A stretch of 64,000 bases of DNA from Roseateles sp. XES5. Lineage in GTDB: Bacteria > Pseudomonadota > Alphaproteobacteria > Rhizobiales > Rhizobiaceae. The position numbers were made by a program, and so were the translations under genes. The stretch is from assembly GCF_020535545.1 (NCBI RefSeq), contig NZ_CP084752.1, forward strand, positions 2,259,501 through 2,323,500, read 5' to 3'. Under the pieces are notes generated by a model that worked only from the letters and a program-made list of their open reading frames with translations, was not told where the DNA came from and searched no databases. This document shows, in pieces, positions 1 to 9,863 of this stretch; the stretch's first letter is position 1; every line of letters begins with the position of its first letter.

Positions 1-2
1 AA

Positions 3-722
3 AACCCGCCGCCGCTGACCCTTGTCGGCAACGGGCCGCGCCTTGCCGCCATCCTGCTCGATCTCAGGGCGCGCGGCTTTGCGGGCGCCATTCACGTCGC
101 GGCGGCGGCCGGCCGTCTGCCGCAGCCGCATGGGCGCGGCTTCGGCGGGATGGTCTTCGGTGAGCCGCCGACGAGCCGGTCGCTGCGCGATGCCTTCCAC
201 TACGTCCGGCAGGAATGTAGCAGCGCGGAGGCGCGGGACGGTGGCCAGTGGCAAACCGTCGTCGATGCCGCCTCCGCACGGCTTTCTGTGGTCTGGCGCA
301 ACCTGCCCCAGGCCGAGCGCAACCAGTATCGCCGCCATCTCCTGCGCCTGCACCGCCATTTCTCCATTCGCATCGCCGGCGACGTCCATCGCCGCCTTGC
401 CGCGGAATTCGAGACCGGCCGCACCCGCTTCGTGCCGCCCTGCGATCCGAAGACGGCGGATGGAAATACCATCGACTGCCGGGAAGCCCCCGCCGCGCGT
501 GCGCTTGCCGGTCTGCTCGGCTGCGATGTCGCCACGCTTTCCGTCGACGATTGCGGCCGTCTGCTCGGCCATGGCCGGATCGTCGATGGCCTTTCCGTCG
601 TCGGGGCGGTCGCCTCGGGTCTCCGGCCCGGCCCCTTCACCTTCGCCGAGACGGTGCGTCAGACCTATCGCAGCGTGCTCTCTGCACCGCTGTCCGGTTC
701 GGCGCGGCTCTCTCGCGGCTGA
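3..722 (+). CDS. FAD/NAD(P)-binding protein, C-terminal part (partial at window start)
   Basis: An open frame runs into the window from the left and ends at TGA 720-722. The first visible residues read PLTLVGNGPRLAAILLDL, a Rossmann-type turn followed by the RARGFAGAIHVAA strand and the LPQPHG motif. This is the second nucleotide-binding half of the COG4529-type FAD/NAD(P)-binding proteins, whose substrate is unknown. About 240 residues are seen; the N-terminal FAD-binding half lies outside the window. It is not clearly cotranscribed with the sulfate operon, because about 225 bases and a promoter-like sequence separate them. Family assignment is good; function is not known. Confidence 0.7.
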   Translation, partial: NPPPLTLVGNGPRLAAILLDLRARGFAGAIHVAAAAGRLPQPHGRGFGGMVFGEPPTSRSLRDAFHYVRQECSSAEARDGGQWQTVVDAASARLSVVWRNLPQAERNQYRRHLLRLHRHFSIRIAGDVHRRLAAEFETGRTRFVPPCDPKTADGNTIDCREAPAARALAGLLGCDVATLSVDDCGRLLGHGRIVDGLSVVGAVASGLRPGPFTFAETVRQTYRSVLSAPLSGSARLSRG

Positions 723-888
723 AAAAAGTTCATCGGGCCGGCGAAAAGAGGCGATTTTTCGCGGATGCATTTTGCGTTTCCGCATCCCTTTTCGAGATGA
801 ACTGTGCGCTTTTTGCCGGGAGGGGCAGTGCGCGCATTGCGCCGATATCCCTCGTTTGGAACCGGTTTTGCGAACTTTCCGGCCATTG

Positions 889-916
889 TTGACTAAGTCT
901 ACTAATTCTCTAGGGT
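889..916 (+). promoter_or_regulatory. Putative sigma-70 promoter of the sulfate ABC operon
   Basis: TTGACT at 889-894 is followed after 16 bases by TAGGGT (911-916), about 30 bases before the sbp start. The surrounding sequence (CTAAGTCTACTAATTCTCTAG) is unusually AT-rich for this genome, as expected of a promoter/operator. The -10 match is weak. Confidence 0.4.
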
Positions 917-947
917 TTTAATCGAGGCAGTGACCAGGAGGTTGGAG

Positions 948-1973
948 ATGTCGACAATAGGAAAACGCATCGGGGCTTTGGCCCTCGGTTTGGGGCTGGT
1001 GTTCAGCGGGATTTCGGGGGCGATGGCGGAGACGACGCTGCTCAATGTCTCCTACGACCCGACGCGCGAGCTCTACCAGGACTACAACGCCGCCTTCATC
1101 AAGCACTGGAAGGCCAAGACCGGCGAGAGCCTCACGGTCAAGCAGTCGCACGGCGGCTCGGGCAAGCAGGCCCGCTCGGTGATCGACGGCCTGGAGGCCG
1201 ATGTGGTGACCCTGGCCCTGGCCTATGACATCGACGCCCTGCACGACACCGCCAAGCTGCTGCCGGTGGACTGGCAGAAGCGCCTGCCCCACAACGCCTC
1301 GCCCTACACCTCCACCATCGTCTTCCTGGTGCGCAAGGGCAATCCGAAGAAGATCACGAACTGGCCCGACCTGGCCCGCAGCGGCGTGGAGGTGATCACC
1401 CCCAATCCCAAGACCTCGGGCGGCGCGCGCTGGAACTATCTGGCGGCCTGGGCCTGGGCGAACCAGGAATTCGGCGGCGACCAGGACAAGATCAAGGCTT
1501 ACATCGCCGAGCTCTACAAGCGGGCGCCGGTGCTGGATACGGGCGCACGCGGCTCGCTGACCACCTTCGCCCAGCGCCAGATCGGCGACGTTCTACTCGC
1601 CTGGGAGAACGAAGCCTATCTCGCCGGTGCGGAATTCGGTGCCGACGCCTTCGATATCGTGGCTCCGCCGATTTCGATCCTTGCCGAACCGCCGGTCACG
1701 ATCGTCGACGGCAATGTCGATGCCAAGGGCACGCGCAAGCAGGCGGAAGCCTATCTCAACTACCTCTATTCGGAAGAAGGCCAGAACATCGCGGCCAAGC
1801 ACTTCTACCGTCCCTCCAAGCGCGAGGTGGTAAAGCCGGAGTTGCTGCAACAGCTTCCCGATATTAAGCTGGTGACGATCGACGACCCGATCTTCGGCGG
1901 CTGGGCAAAGGCACAGCCCGAGCATTTCGGTGACGGCGGCGTCTTCGACCAGATCTACAAGCCGGGGAACTGA
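948..1973 (+). CDS. sbp: Sulfate/thiosulfate ABC transporter, periplasmic binding protein
   Basis: This is the high-affinity periplasmic binding protein that delivers sulfate (or thiosulfate) to the CysTWA transporter for cysteine synthesis. The 341-aa product has a signal peptide at residues 1-28 ([17 protein letters not shown]), then the family start [17 protein letters not shown] and the [25 protein letters not shown] segment that contacts the anion. I chose ATG 948 because AGGAGG (936-941) sits 6 bases upstream; an in-frame GTG at 930 lacks this. cysT begins 5 bases after the stop. Codon usage changes inside the gene: between about 1185 and 1500 all ten Leu codons are CTG, while the last third uses CTC/CTT. 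sbp and cysP homologues are hard to tell apart. Confidence 0.92.
   Translation: MSTIGKRIGALALGLGLVFSGISGAMAETTLLNVSYDPTRELYQDYNAAFIKHWKAKTGESLTVKQSHGGSGKQARSVIDGLEADVVTLALAYDIDALHDTAKLLPVDWQKRLPHNASPYTSTIVFLVRKGNPKKITNWPDLARSGVEVITPNPKTSGGARWNYLAAWAWANQEFGGDQDKIKAYIAELYKRAPVLDTGARGSLTTFAQRQIGDVLLAWENEAYLAGAEFGADAFDIVAPPISILAEPPVTIVDGNVDAKGTRKQAEAYLNYLYSEEGQNIAAKHFYRPSKREVVKPELLQQLPDIKLVTIDDPIFGGWAKAQPEHFGDGGVFDQIYKPGN
1185..1500 (+). other. Foreign-looking codon patch inside sbp
   Basis: From the [11 protein letters not shown] segment to [10 protein letters not shown], 10 of 10 Leu codons are CTG and 5 of 7 Pro codons are CCC. After about 1600 the same gene uses CTC/CTT and CCG like its neighbours. 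Edges are approximate. The reading frame is intact across both joints. Confidence 0.6.
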
Positions 1974-1978
1974 GCACC

Positions 1979-2842
1979 TTGACGACCTCTGCTGCCGCTT
2001 CGGTGCGGTGGCGACTGAGACAGCCGAGCGTCATTCCGGGTTTCGGACTGACGCTCGGCTTTTCGCTCGCCTACCTCACGCTCATCATCCTCATTCCGCT
2101 CGCCGGCCTCGTCTGGCGTTCAGCCTCGCTGTCGGGCGCGGAATTCTTCGCCATCTTCGCCGATCCGCGCACGCTGAATGCGCTGAAAGTGTCCTTCGGC
2201 ACGGCCTTCATCGCCGCACTGGTGAATGTGGTCTTCGGCCTGATCCTGGCCTGGTCCCTGGTGCGCTATGAGTTCCCCGGCAAGAAGCTGGTGGACGCGC
2301 TGATCGACCTGCCCTTTGCCCTGCCCACGGCCGTGGCCGGTATTGCACTGACCGCGCTCTATGCCGGCAATGGCTGGCTGGGCAAGCTGCTGGAGCCCTG
2401 GGGCCTCAAGGTGGCGTTCACGCCCCTGGGCATCCTGGTGGCGCTGATCTTCATCGGCCTGCCCTTTGTGGTGCGCACGGTGCAGCCGGTGCTGGAAGAC
2501 ATGGAGACCGAGCTGGAGGAGGCCGCGGCTTCGCTGGGGGCGCACCGCTGGCAGACCTTCCGTCTGGTGGTGCTGCCCATCGTGCTGCCGGCCCTGCTGA
2601 CCGGCTTTGCCCTGGCTTTTGCCCGCGCCGTGGGCGAGTACGGCTCGGTGATCTTCATTGCCGGCAACATTCCCTACGTCTCGGAAATCGCGCCTCTGCT
2701 CATCGTCATCCGCCTGGAGGAGTTCAACTACGGCGCGGCGACGGCCATCGCAACGATCATGCTGGGGCTTTCCTTCGCCATGCTGCTCGTCATCAATCTC
2801 ATCCAGGCCTGGAGCCGCAGGAGGTACGGTCATGGCGCATAA
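1979..2842 (+). CDS. cysT: Sulfate/thiosulfate ABC transporter permease CysT (CysU)
   Basis: This is the first of the two inner-membrane subunits of the sulfate importer; it pairs with CysW and is driven by CysA. The 287 residues hold about six membrane segments. The coupling loop [21 protein letters not shown] carries the EAA motif, followed by [17 protein letters not shown], diagnostic of CysT. The only start that keeps the N-terminus is TTG 1979, 5 bases after sbp, so translation is probably coupled. The gene overlaps cysW by 11 bases. Codon use in the middle (about 2229-2690) differs sharply from both ends. Confidence 0.93.
   Translation: MTTSAAASVRWRLRQPSVIPGFGLTLGFSLAYLTLIILIPLAGLVWRSASLSGAEFFAIFADPRTLNALKVSFGTAFIAALVNVVFGLILAWSLVRYEFPGKKLVDALIDLPFALPTAVAGIALTALYAGNGWLGKLLEPWGLKVAFTPLGILVALIFIGLPFVVRTVQPVLEDMETELEEAAASLGAHRWQTFRLVVLPIVLPALLTGFALAFARAVGEYGSVIFIAGNIPYVSEIAPLLIVIRLEEFNYGAATAIATIMLGLSFAMLLVINLIQAWSRRRYGHGA
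2229..2690 (+). other. Foreign-looking codon patch inside cysT
   Basis: Counting codons from 2229 to 2660 gives 24 CTG and 2 CTC for Leu, and 7 CCC of 9 Pro. In the 5' part of the same gene (1979-2228) 7 of 13 Leu codons are CTC and all four Pro codons are CCG. The patch covers the most conserved part of the protein. Confidence 0.65.
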
Positions 2843-3689
2843 AGGCCGTCTCCCCTCGCCGACGACGGAAACACCGCTGGCGCGCTTTGCGCTGATGGCG
2901 GTCGCCTTCGTCTTCCTCGCACTCTTCCTGCTCCTGCCGCTCGCGGCCGTCTTCATCGAGGCCTTCCGCAAGGGCGCGGGCGAGTTCTTCATCGCCTTCG
3001 GCGATCCCGACACGCTCGCCGCCATCCGCCTGACGCTGCTCGTCGCGGTCATCTCGGTGCCGCTGAATCTGGTGTTCGGCGTCAGCGCGGCCTGGGCGAT
3101 TGCCAAGCACGACTTCCGCGGCAAGCAGCTCCTGATCACCTTCATCGACCTGCCCTTCTCGGTCTCGCCGGTGGTGGCGGGCCTGATCTATGTGCTGCTC
3201 TTCGGCGCCCAGGGCTGGTTCGGCCCCTGGTTGCAGGCGCACGATGTGAAGATCATCTTTGCGGTGCCGGGCATCGTGCTGGCCACGGTCTTCGTCACCT
3301 TCCCCTTCGTGGCGCGCGAGCTGATCCCGCTGATGCAGGCCCAGGGCCGCGACGAGGAGGAGGCCGCCACGGTGCTGGGCGCCAGCGGCTGGCAGACCTT
3401 CTGGCACGTGACCCTGCCCAATGTGAAATGGGGCCTGCTCTACGGCGTGATCCTGTGCAATGCGCGCGCCATGGGCGAGTTCGGCGCGGTCTCGGTGGTC
3501 TCGGGCCATATCCGCGGCCAGACCAACACCCTGCCTCTGCATGTCGAGATCCTCTACAACGAGTACCAGTTCGCCGCGGCCTTCGCGGTGGCGTCCCTGC
3601 TCGCGGCCCTCGCCCTCGTCACGCTCGTCGTCAAGACGGTCCTCGAACTTCACTACGGCGCGGAAATCGCTGCCGGCCGCAAGCATTGA
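2832..3689 (+). CDS. cysW: Sulfate/thiosulfate ABC transporter permease CysW
   Basis: This is the second inner-membrane subunit of the sulfate importer. The 285-aa protein has six predicted membrane helices, the EAA-type loop [18 protein letters not shown] and the CysW-typical [20 protein letters not shown] chose ATG 2832, inside the end of cysT (11-base overlap), because an upstream extension would only read through cysT in another frame. A second foreign-looking codon patch lies at about 3145-3545. cysA follows after 14 bases. Confidence 0.93.
   Translation: MAHKGRLPSPTTETPLARFALMAVAFVFLALFLLLPLAAVFIEAFRKGAGEFFIAFGDPDTLAAIRLTLLVAVISVPLNLVFGVSAAWAIAKHDFRGKQLLITFIDLPFSVSPVVAGLIYVLLFGAQGWFGPWLQAHDVKIIFAVPGIVLATVFVTFPFVARELIPLMQAQGRDEEEAATVLGASGWQTFWHVTLPNVKWGLLYGVILCNARAMGEFGAVSVVSGHIRGQTNTLPLHVEILYNEYQFAAAFAVASLLAALALVTLVVKTVLELHYGAEIAAGRKH
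3145..3545 (+). other. Foreign-looking codon patch inside cysW
   Basis: From [14 protein letters not shown] to TNTLPLHV, Leu is almost always CTG and Val mostly GTG, and CCC and TTC CCC pairs are frequent. The first 300 bases and last 140 bases of the gene return to CTC-rich usage. Edges are approximate. Confidence 0.55.
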
Positions 3690-3703
3690 AAGGCACGCCC
3701 TCC

Positions 3704-4747
3704 ATGGACGTCAGTGTTCAGAACATCCGCAAGGAATTCGATCGATACCCGGCGCTCAACGATGTCTCGCTCGACATCCGCTCCGGCGAACTGATCGCCC
3801 TGCTCGGCCCGTCGGGCTCCGGCAAGACGACGCTGCTGCGTCTCATCGCCGGTCTCGAAACGCCGACGCTCGGCAGCATCTATTTCGGCGCCGAGGACGC
3901 GTCGCACAAGACGGTGCAGGAACGTCATGTCGGCTTCGTCTTCCAGCACTATGCGCTCTTCCGGCACATGACGGTGGCCGACAACATCGCCTTCGGCCTG
4001 ACGGTGCGCCCGCGCGGCGAGCGGCCGGAAAAGGCGGAAATCCGCCGCCGGGTCGGCAAACTGCTGGAAATGGTGCAGCTTTCGGGCCTTGAGAAGCGTT
4101 ATCCGAACCAGCTTTCGGGCGGCCAGCGCCAGCGCGTGGCGCTCGCCCGCGCCATGGCCATCGAGCCGAAGGTGCTCTTGCTCGACGAACCCTTCGGCGC
4201 GCTCGACGCGAAGGTCCGCAAGGAACTGCGTCGCTGGCTGCGCGAATTCCACGACCGCACGGGGCACACCACCGTCTTCGTCACGCATGACCAGGAAGAG
4301 GCGCTCGAGCTTGCCGACCGCGTGGTGGTGATGAGCCAGGGCAAGATCGAACAGGTGGGCTCGTCCGACGACGTCTACGACCGGCCGAACTCGCCCTTCG
4401 TCTTCTCCTTCATCGGCGACAGCGCCAGCCTGCCCGTCACCGTCGCGGACAATGCCGTCCGTTTCCAGGACCGGCCGATAGGCATCGCGCCGCGTCCGGG
4501 TGAAAGCGCCGGTACGCTGTTCTTCCGCCCGCAGGATGTCGTGCTGGTCGAGGATCCGGCCGCACCCGCCCTCGAAGGCCGCGTCGCGACGTCCCGGCGC
4601 CTCGCCGGCACGCGCATCGCGGATATCGATATCGGCAAGGCCGGCGAGCCGCACCATGTCGAGATCGAGATCCCGCTCGATGCGCAGGCCGCCAATGGTG
4701 CGAGCCTGCGCTTCCGGCCGACGCGGTGGAAACTCTTTTCCGCCTGA
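3704..4747 (+). CDS. cysA: Sulfate/thiosulfate ABC transporter ATP-binding protein CysA
   Basis: This cytoplasmic ATPase powers the CysTW permease. Walker A is GPSGSGKT (residues 35-42), the Q-loop is FQHYALF, the signature is LSGGQRQR (137-144) and Walker B is VLLLDEP, followed by the switch His in [11 protein letters not shown]-terminal TOBE-like regulatory domain follows from about residue 240. The gene is 347 aa, normal for CysA. ATG 3704 is chosen because homology starts there ([12 protein letters not shown]); the long upstream frame overlaps cysW. Codon use is native throughout, unlike the three genes before it. It is the last gene of the operon. Confidence 0.95.
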   Translation: MDVSVQNIRKEFDRYPALNDVSLDIRSGELIALLGPSGSGKTTLLRLIAGLETPTLGSIYFGAEDASHKTVQERHVGFVFQHYALFRHMTVADNIAFGLTVRPRGERPEKAEIRRRVGKLLEMVQLSGLEKRYPNQLSGGQRQRVALARAMAIEPKVLLLDEPFGALDAKVRKELRRWLREFHDRTGHTTVFVTHDQEEALELADRVVVMSQGKIEQVGSSDDVYDRPNSPFVFSFIGDSASLPVTVADNAVRFQDRPIGIAPRPGESAGTLFFRPQDVVLVEDPAAPALEGRVATSRRLAGTRIADIDIGKAGEPHHVEIEIPLDAQAANGASLRFRPTRWKLFSA

Positions 4748-4808
4748 GCCTGATGATTGAGCCTCAGGACTGAGCCATCAGGATCAAGCCTTGGGACTGG
4801 GCCTCAGG
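4745..4808. repeat. Degenerate 13-bp tandem repeat between convergent genes
   Basis: About five units of a 13-base motif follow each other: TGAGCCTGATGAT, TGAGCCTCAGGAC, TGAGCCATCAGGA, TCAAGCCTTGGGAC and TGGGCCTCAGG. The first unit contains the cysA stop codon and the last contains the stop of the convergent GntR gene. CCTGATG (4749-4755) and CATCAGG (4776-4782) can also pair as a hairpin, so it may act as a weak bidirectional terminator. Confidence 0.6.
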
Positions 4809-5508
4809 CGAGACCTTCGGCGACCGCATAGGCGGAGAGGACGTCCTTGATGTTGCGGTCGTCCTCGCGCGGGAGCAGCGCGCGGGTGGTGATGGAATCG
4901 AGGTGATGCGTCATCAGCTTGGTCGCCGCGTCGCTCTTGCCGGCGATCAGATGATCGAGAATGTCCTGATGTTCGGAAACCGCGCAGTCCGACGAATGCG
5001 GACGGCCGTAGAGCGCGAGGATGAGCGAACTGCGCGCCACCGTCTCGTTGACGTAGCGGATAAGGCTGGCATTGTTCGTCATCTGCGCGAGCAGCGTGTG
5101 GAACTCGCCGGCAAGGCGGATCGACAGCGCATGCTCGGGTTTTGCCGCGTCTTCGGCGGCGATATGGGCCGAAAGCGTGTCGATCTGTTCCTTCGTCAGC
5201 TTGCCCGAAAGGGTCTCCACGACGAGGCGTTCCAGCGCCATGCGCGTGAGGAAGAGATTGCGCCCCTCCTCGAGCGTCGGCCGCGCCACCGTCGCGCCCT
5301 TGTTGGGGCGCAGGTCCACAAGGCCTTCCTCGCTGAGACGCACCAGAGCCTCGCGCACGAGGGTGCGGCTGACGCCGAGGCGTTCGCCGATCGAATCTTC
5401 CGGCAGCTTCGCGCCGGGCGACAGGGCCTGGTCAAGGATCGCGCGTTTCAGTGCGCGATGCACGGCATGCGAGCGGCCGCGGCCCGAATCGGCTACTTTC
5501 TGTGTCAT
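4804..5508 (-). CDS. GntR-family transcriptional regulator (FCD/FadR type)
   Basis: DNA-binding regulator of 234 aa. A winged helix-turn-helix fills residues about 15-75 (LPEDSIGERLGVSRTLVREALVRLSEEGLV), followed by an all-helical FCD ligand domain with the conserved FHTLLAQMTNN and SEHQDILDHLIAG stretches, whose His residues usually bind a metal and an organic acid. ATG 5508 is preceded by GGGAGA at a good distance; the longer frame to 5571 has no ribosome-binding site. It is transcribed in the same direction as, and downstream of, the racemase/ABC operon, and is therefore a candidate local regulator. A perfect 10-bp palindrome lies 37-46 bases upstream. Its ligand cannot be read from the sequence. 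Confidence 0.88.
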   Translation of the reverse strand: MTQKVADSGRGRSHAVHRALKRAILDQALSPGAKLPEDSIGERLGVSRTLVREALVRLSEEGLVDLRPNKGATVARPTLEEGRNLFLTRMALERLVVETLSGKLTKEQIDTLSAHIAAEDAAKPEHALSIRLAGEFHTLLAQMTNNASLIRYVNETVARSSLILALYGRPHSSDCAVSEHQDILDHLIAGKSDAATKLMTHHLDSITTRALLPREDDRNIKDVLSAYAVAEGLA

Positions 5509-5544
5509 CCGGTTCTCTCCCGTTCCGCAAAATGAACCCGCAAA

Positions 5545-5554
5545 TTGCATGCAA
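5545..5554. promoter_or_regulatory. Palindrome TTGCATGCAA, candidate GntR operator
   Basis: A perfect 10-bp palindrome lies about 40 bases upstream of the GntR start, where an autoregulatory operator would sit. Position and symmetry are the only evidence. Confidence 0.3.
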
Positions 5555-5685
5555 AGGGTGAGTCTGTCCACTGCTTCGCAGGCAATGAAGCCCCGTCGGC
5601 CGGAACGCGCATGCCATTCGCGGCATTGGCGCCCCGGCCTGGGGGAGAAAGTATACGATCTTGCGGGAGGAATGCGTACTGAGTG

Positions 5686-6411
5686 TTATCGTTCCATCCG
5701 TTTGAAGATGCTTTCCAGCTTGCTCGGTGGCGGCGGCGCATAGCCGCCGAGGCGGGAGGTGCGCATGTTGAGGCCGGCCATCGCCTCCGCCAGCTTCACG
5801 GCGCAGGACACGCCGTCGAGCACGGGCAGGCCGTGTTCTTCCGCGAGGTCATGGGCAAGACCGGCCATGCCGGCACAGCCGAGCACGATGGCCTCGGCAC
5901 GATCCTCGGCAACGGCGACGCCGATTTCCGCGCTGATCTTCTGGCGGGCATTGGAGCCGGGCTTTTCCAGTTCCAGCACCGCCACTTCGGAGGAGCGCAC
6001 CCGCGCGCAACGGGCGTCAAGGCCGTAGCGGGAAAGGTTGTGCTCGAGCGCCGGCACGGAGCGGGCCAGCGTTGTCACCACGGAGAACTTGTTCGAGATC
6101 ATCGAGGCGAAGTGATAGGCGGCCTCGCCGATGCCGATAACAGGGCGATCGGTCAGGCAGCGTGCGGCGTCGAGGCCGGTGTCGTCGAAACAGGCGATGA
6201 CGACGGCGTCGCAGTCCGGGTTGCGGCGAATGGTGTCGAGCAGGCCGGCGAGGCTCATCGCCTCGTCGAAATAGCCTTCGATGGAAACCGGACCGTGCTC
6301 CGGGTTGACGGCGGTGATTTCCGTGCCGGCAGAGGCGGCGGCGCGCGCCGCCTTGCCGATATGCTCCGTCATCGTCGCAGTCGTGTTGGGGTTGATGACG
6401 AGTATTTTCAT
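5686..6411 (-). CDS. Asp/Glu/hydantoin racemase family protein
   Basis: Cofactor-independent racemase of the Asp/Glu/hydantoin (allantoin) racemase superfamily, 241 aa. The N-terminal MKILVINPNTTATMT is the hallmark of the hydantoin racemase branch. The two catalytic cysteines are visible in VVIACFDD (first half) and VLGCAGM (second half). It begins 1 base after the livF stop, so it is the last gene of the ABC operon. The transported amide or hydantoin-like compound is therefore probably its substrate. Exact substrate unknown. Confidence 0.85.
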   Translation of the reverse strand: MKILVINPNTTATMTEHIGKAARAAASAGTEITAVNPEHGPVSIEGYFDEAMSLAGLLDTIRRNPDCDAVVIACFDDTGLDAARCLTDRPVIGIGEAAYHFASMISNKFSVVTTLARSVPALEHNLSRYGLDARCARVRSSEVAVLELEKPGSNARQKISAEIGVAVAEDRAEAIVLGCAGMAGLAHDLAEEHGLPVLDGVSCAVKLAEAMAGLNMRTSRLGGYAPPPPSKLESIFKRMER

Positions 6412-6412
6412 G

Positions 6413-7135
<723 letters not shown>

Positions 7136-7138
7136 GGC

Positions 7139-7921
7139 TTACATCCCGATCGCCGCATCTTCGGAGCCGAGATAGGCTTCGATCACCTTCTCGTTCTCCC
7201 GGATTTCCTGGGGCGTGCCCTCGGCGATCTTCTCGCCGAAATTGATGCACACGATCCGGTCGCTGATCTTCATCACCGCGGGCATGTCGTGCTCGACCAG
7301 AAGGACGGTGACGCCGCGCTCGTCGCGAAGACGCCGCACGAGGCCGACCATCTTCATGGTCTCGTCGTGGTTCATGCCGGCGAAGGGCTCGTCCAGCAGG
7401 ATGACCTTCGGGTCGGTGGCAAGGCCGATCGCCATGCCGAGGGCGCGAAGATGGCCCTGCGGCAGGTTGGAGGCGAGTTCGTTGCGGATCGCCTGCAGGC
7501 CGAGGAAGTCGACGATGTCGTCGGCGGAGGCCGCGAAGGCCGCCTCGTCTTCCTTCGCCTGCTTGGTGCCGAGGAAGAAGCCGAAGAGGTTCGCCCGGGA
7601 GCGCAGGTGATGGGAGACGATGATGTTTTCGCGCACCGTCATGGAGCGGAAGATCGTCGTTTCCTGGAAGGTGCGCACGACACCCATGCGGGCCACCTTG
7701 TGCGGGGCGAGGCTAGAGATGCGCGTGCCGTTGAAGAGCACTTCACCCGTCGTTGCCGGCACGAAGGAGGAGATCAGCTTGAACAGCGTGGACTTGCCGG
7801 CGCCGTTCGGACCGATCACCGAGAGGATCTCGCCGGCCTTCACGTCGAAGGACACGTCGTTCACCGCCGTCAGGCCGCCGTAACGCTTGGTGATGTTCTT
7901 GATCTGCAGGATGGGGGTCAT
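7139..7921 (-). CDS. livG: Branched-chain amino acid/amide ABC transporter ATP-binding protein LivG
   Basis: Second ATPase of the same importer, 260 aa: GPNGAGKST (Walker A), [18 protein letters not shown] and [15 protein letters not shown] (Walker B), with the LivG-type C-terminus [14 protein letters not shown] 7921 overlaps the livM stop by 4 bases (ATGA), indicating translational coupling. A longer in-frame extension to 8299 only reads antisense-like sequence across livM. In place of the usual LSGGQ the signature reads LPQGHLRAL, so the conserved Gly-Gly is degenerate here, as in many LivG proteins. Confidence 0.92.
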   Translation of the reverse strand: MTPILQIKNITKRYGGLTAVNDVSFDVKAGEILSVIGPNGAGKSTLFKLISSFVPATTGEVLFNGTRISSLAPHKVARMGVVRTFQETTIFRSMTVRENIIVSHHLRSRANLFGFFLGTKQAKEDEAAFAASADDIVDFLGLQAIRNELASNLPQGHLRALGMAIGLATDPKVILLDEPFAGMNHDETMKMVGLVRRLRDERGVTVLLVEHDMPAVMKISDRIVCINFGEKIAEGTPQEIRENEKVIEAYLGSEDAAIGM

Positions 7922-8889
7922 TTGCCGCCCTCCTTCTTGTCGAGAAGGCTGAGGACACCGTTCGGCAGGACCAGCATGAGCAGGATCATGACGCCGGAAT
8001 AGATGAGGAGCTGGTATTCCCTGGCGATGGAGAGCAGGTCCCAGCCGAAATAGAGCAGGAACGTGCCGAGCATCGGGCCGAAGACGTAACCGAGGCCGCC
8101 GAGGAAGCAGTACAGCATGAAGTTCACGCTGTCGGCGACGACGAAGGACGACGGATAGATCGACTGCGCGATGGAGGCGAACATGGCGCCCGCGATGCCG
8201 CCGAAGAAGGAGGAGATCGCATAGGCGAGCAGGCGGAGATACGCCGTGTTGACGCCGATGGAGGCCGAGAGCTCCTCGTTCTGCTGGAGGCTGCGGCACA
8301 GATGACCGAGCCGCGAGTTCACGATGCGCCAGAGCACCAGGTAGGTGACGACCATCAGCGCGACGGCCATCATGTAGAAGCCGATGCGCGGATTGGCGAG
8401 CGAACCGAAGGCCGGAATGATCGTCAGGCCGAAGACCGAGAGTTCACCGGGCAGGGGGATCGAAGTGATGCCCTTGGCGCCATTGGTGATGGGCAGGGCG
8501 AGGGCGGACAGGCGCGCCACCTCCGTCAGCACCAGCGTGACCATGGCGAAATAGACACCGCGCAGGCGCAGGATCGGGAAGCCGATCAGCGCCGAGATGA
8601 GGGCGCAGAACAGACCGGCCAGCGGCAGCGTCAGCCAGAAGGAGACGCCGGCCTGCGTGACGAGGATCGCCGAGACATAGCCGCCGACCAGCGCATAGGC
8701 GCCCTGGCCGATGTTGATACGGCCGATATAGAAGGTGAGCCAGACGCCGGCGGCACCGACCGAGAGGAGGGCGACGGAGGTCAGGGTGTAGAAGAAGTCC
8801 ACGCGGCCGGTGGCGCCAATGAACAGCGGCACGAGCACGAAGACGGCGAGAAGGAAGACGGCGAAGCCGAGAAGTTTTTTCGTGTTCAT
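7918..8889 (-). CDS. livM: Branched-chain amino acid/amide ABC transporter permease LivM
   Basis: Inner-membrane permease, 323 aa, with about nine hydrophobic segments and the LivM motif GRINIGQGAYALVGGYVSA. The EAA-like coupling region SLQQNEELSASIGVNTAYLRLLAYAIS is present. It begins 4 bases downstream of the livH stop and overlaps livG by 4 bases. Confidence 0.92.
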   Translation of the reverse strand: MNTKKLLGFAVFLLAVFVLVPLFIGATGRVDFFYTLTSVALLSVGAAGVWLTFYIGRINIGQGAYALVGGYVSAILVTQAGVSFWLTLPLAGLFCALISALIGFPILRLRGVYFAMVTLVLTEVARLSALALPITNGAKGITSIPLPGELSVFGLTIIPAFGSLANPRIGFYMMAVALMVVTYLVLWRIVNSRLGHLCRSLQQNEELSASIGVNTAYLRLLAYAISSFFGGIAGAMFASIAQSIYPSSFVVADSVNFMLYCFLGGLGYVFGPMLGTFLLYFGWDLLSIAREYQLLIYSGVMILLMLVLPNGVLSLLDKKEGGK

Positions 8890-8893
8890 GATC

Positions 8894-9763
8894 TCAACCC
8901 CACGGCTTGCCCATCAGCCCCTGCGGGCGGACGGCCAGGAACACCATTAGCGTGGCGAAGATGACGAGATAGGTGATGTCGCCATAGGCCGAGAGCACGG
9001 TGAGGCCGACGCTCTCCATCATGCCGAGGATGAAACCGCCGGCAATCGCGCCCGAAATGACGCCCGCGCCGCCGATCATGATCATCAGGAAGGCCTTGAC
9101 CGAGGTCGGGCCGCCCATGCCGAGATTGACGCCGGTGATGGTGACGAGCAGGCCGCCGACAAGGCCGGCGAGCATGGCGCCGAGCGCAAAGCCCAGCATG
9201 GAGTAACGCGAGACGTCGACGCCCATCAGTTGGGCGGCCATACGATCCTGCGCGAGCGCCCGCATGGCGCGGCCGGCGCGGGAATAGTTCATGAAGCCGA
9301 TGAAGGCCACGATCAGCAGAATGGCGAGAACGCCGATCAGGATGCGGTCATAGGGCATGATGATGCGCATGTCCCAGTTGAACACGCCGTTGACGATCTT
9401 CGGCACGCCGCGCTGCTTCTCGCCGAAGAAGAGCAGGATGACGGCATCGAGGAAGAAGGCGACGCCGGCGGCGAGCAGCATGGTCGATTCATCGCGCTTC
9501 GACCGGCGCACGACCGGTGCGAAGAGGAACTTCTCGATCACCGCGCCCATGATCGCAAGGATCACGGCGGAGGCGGCGAGGCCGACGATGAAGGGAAGGC
9601 CGAACTGGACGACGACCGTGTATGTGACGAAGCCGCCGAAGACGTACATCTGCCCATGGGCGAAATTCAGCACGTTCATCAGCGAGAAGATCAGCGTGAG
9701 CCCGAGGGCGATCAATGCATATTGCGCACCAAGGTAGAGACCGTTGGCAATTATCTGTTCCAT
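8894..9763 (-). CDS. livH: Branched-chain amino acid/amide ABC transporter permease LivH
   Basis: Inner-membrane permease, 289 aa, beginning MEQIIANGLYLGAQYALIALG with the LivH motif NFAHGQMYVFGGF. The coupling segment RALAQDRMAAQLMGVDVSRY is present. ATG 9763 has GGAGGC upstream; the extra 11 codons of the longer frame are not needed. A stable hairpin lies in the 100-base gap to the binding-protein gene. Confidence 0.92.
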   Translation of the reverse strand: MEQIIANGLYLGAQYALIALGLTLIFSLMNVLNFAHGQMYVFGGFVTYTVVVQFGLPFIVGLAASAVILAIMGAVIEKFLFAPVVRRSKRDESTMLLAAGVAFFLDAVILLFFGEKQRGVPKIVNGVFNWDMRIIMPYDRILIGVLAILLIVAFIGFMNYSRAGRAMRALAQDRMAAQLMGVDVSRYSMLGFALGAMLAGLVGGLLVTITGVNLGMGGPTSVKAFLMIMIGGAGVISGAIAGGFILGMMESVGLTVLSAYGDITYLVIFATLMVFLAVRPQGLMGKPWG

Positions 9764-9802
9764 CGTGAGCCTCCAATGGAAAGAGCGTTCAGGCAAAGGA
9801 AG

Positions 9803-9834
9803 ATCCGGCCGGGCGACACGCGCCGCCCGGATCC
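9803..9834 (-). terminator. Intercistronic hairpin between binding protein and livH
   Basis: CCGGGCG (9809-9815) pairs with CGCCCGG (9824-9830), with GATCC/GGATC flanking. There is no T-run, so it is more likely a partial terminator or mRNA-stabilising hairpin. That would raise binding-protein levels above permease levels, as is common in HAAT operons. Confidence 0.4.
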
Positions 9835-9863
9835 CCTCATCGTGTCAGTGCCCTGGGCTCTGA

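Noticed and set aside
1185..3545. Whole-gene horizontal transfer of the sulfate operon
   Set aside because: The ends of each gene and all of cysA have native codon use. Only internal segments differ, which does not fit transfer of whole genes.
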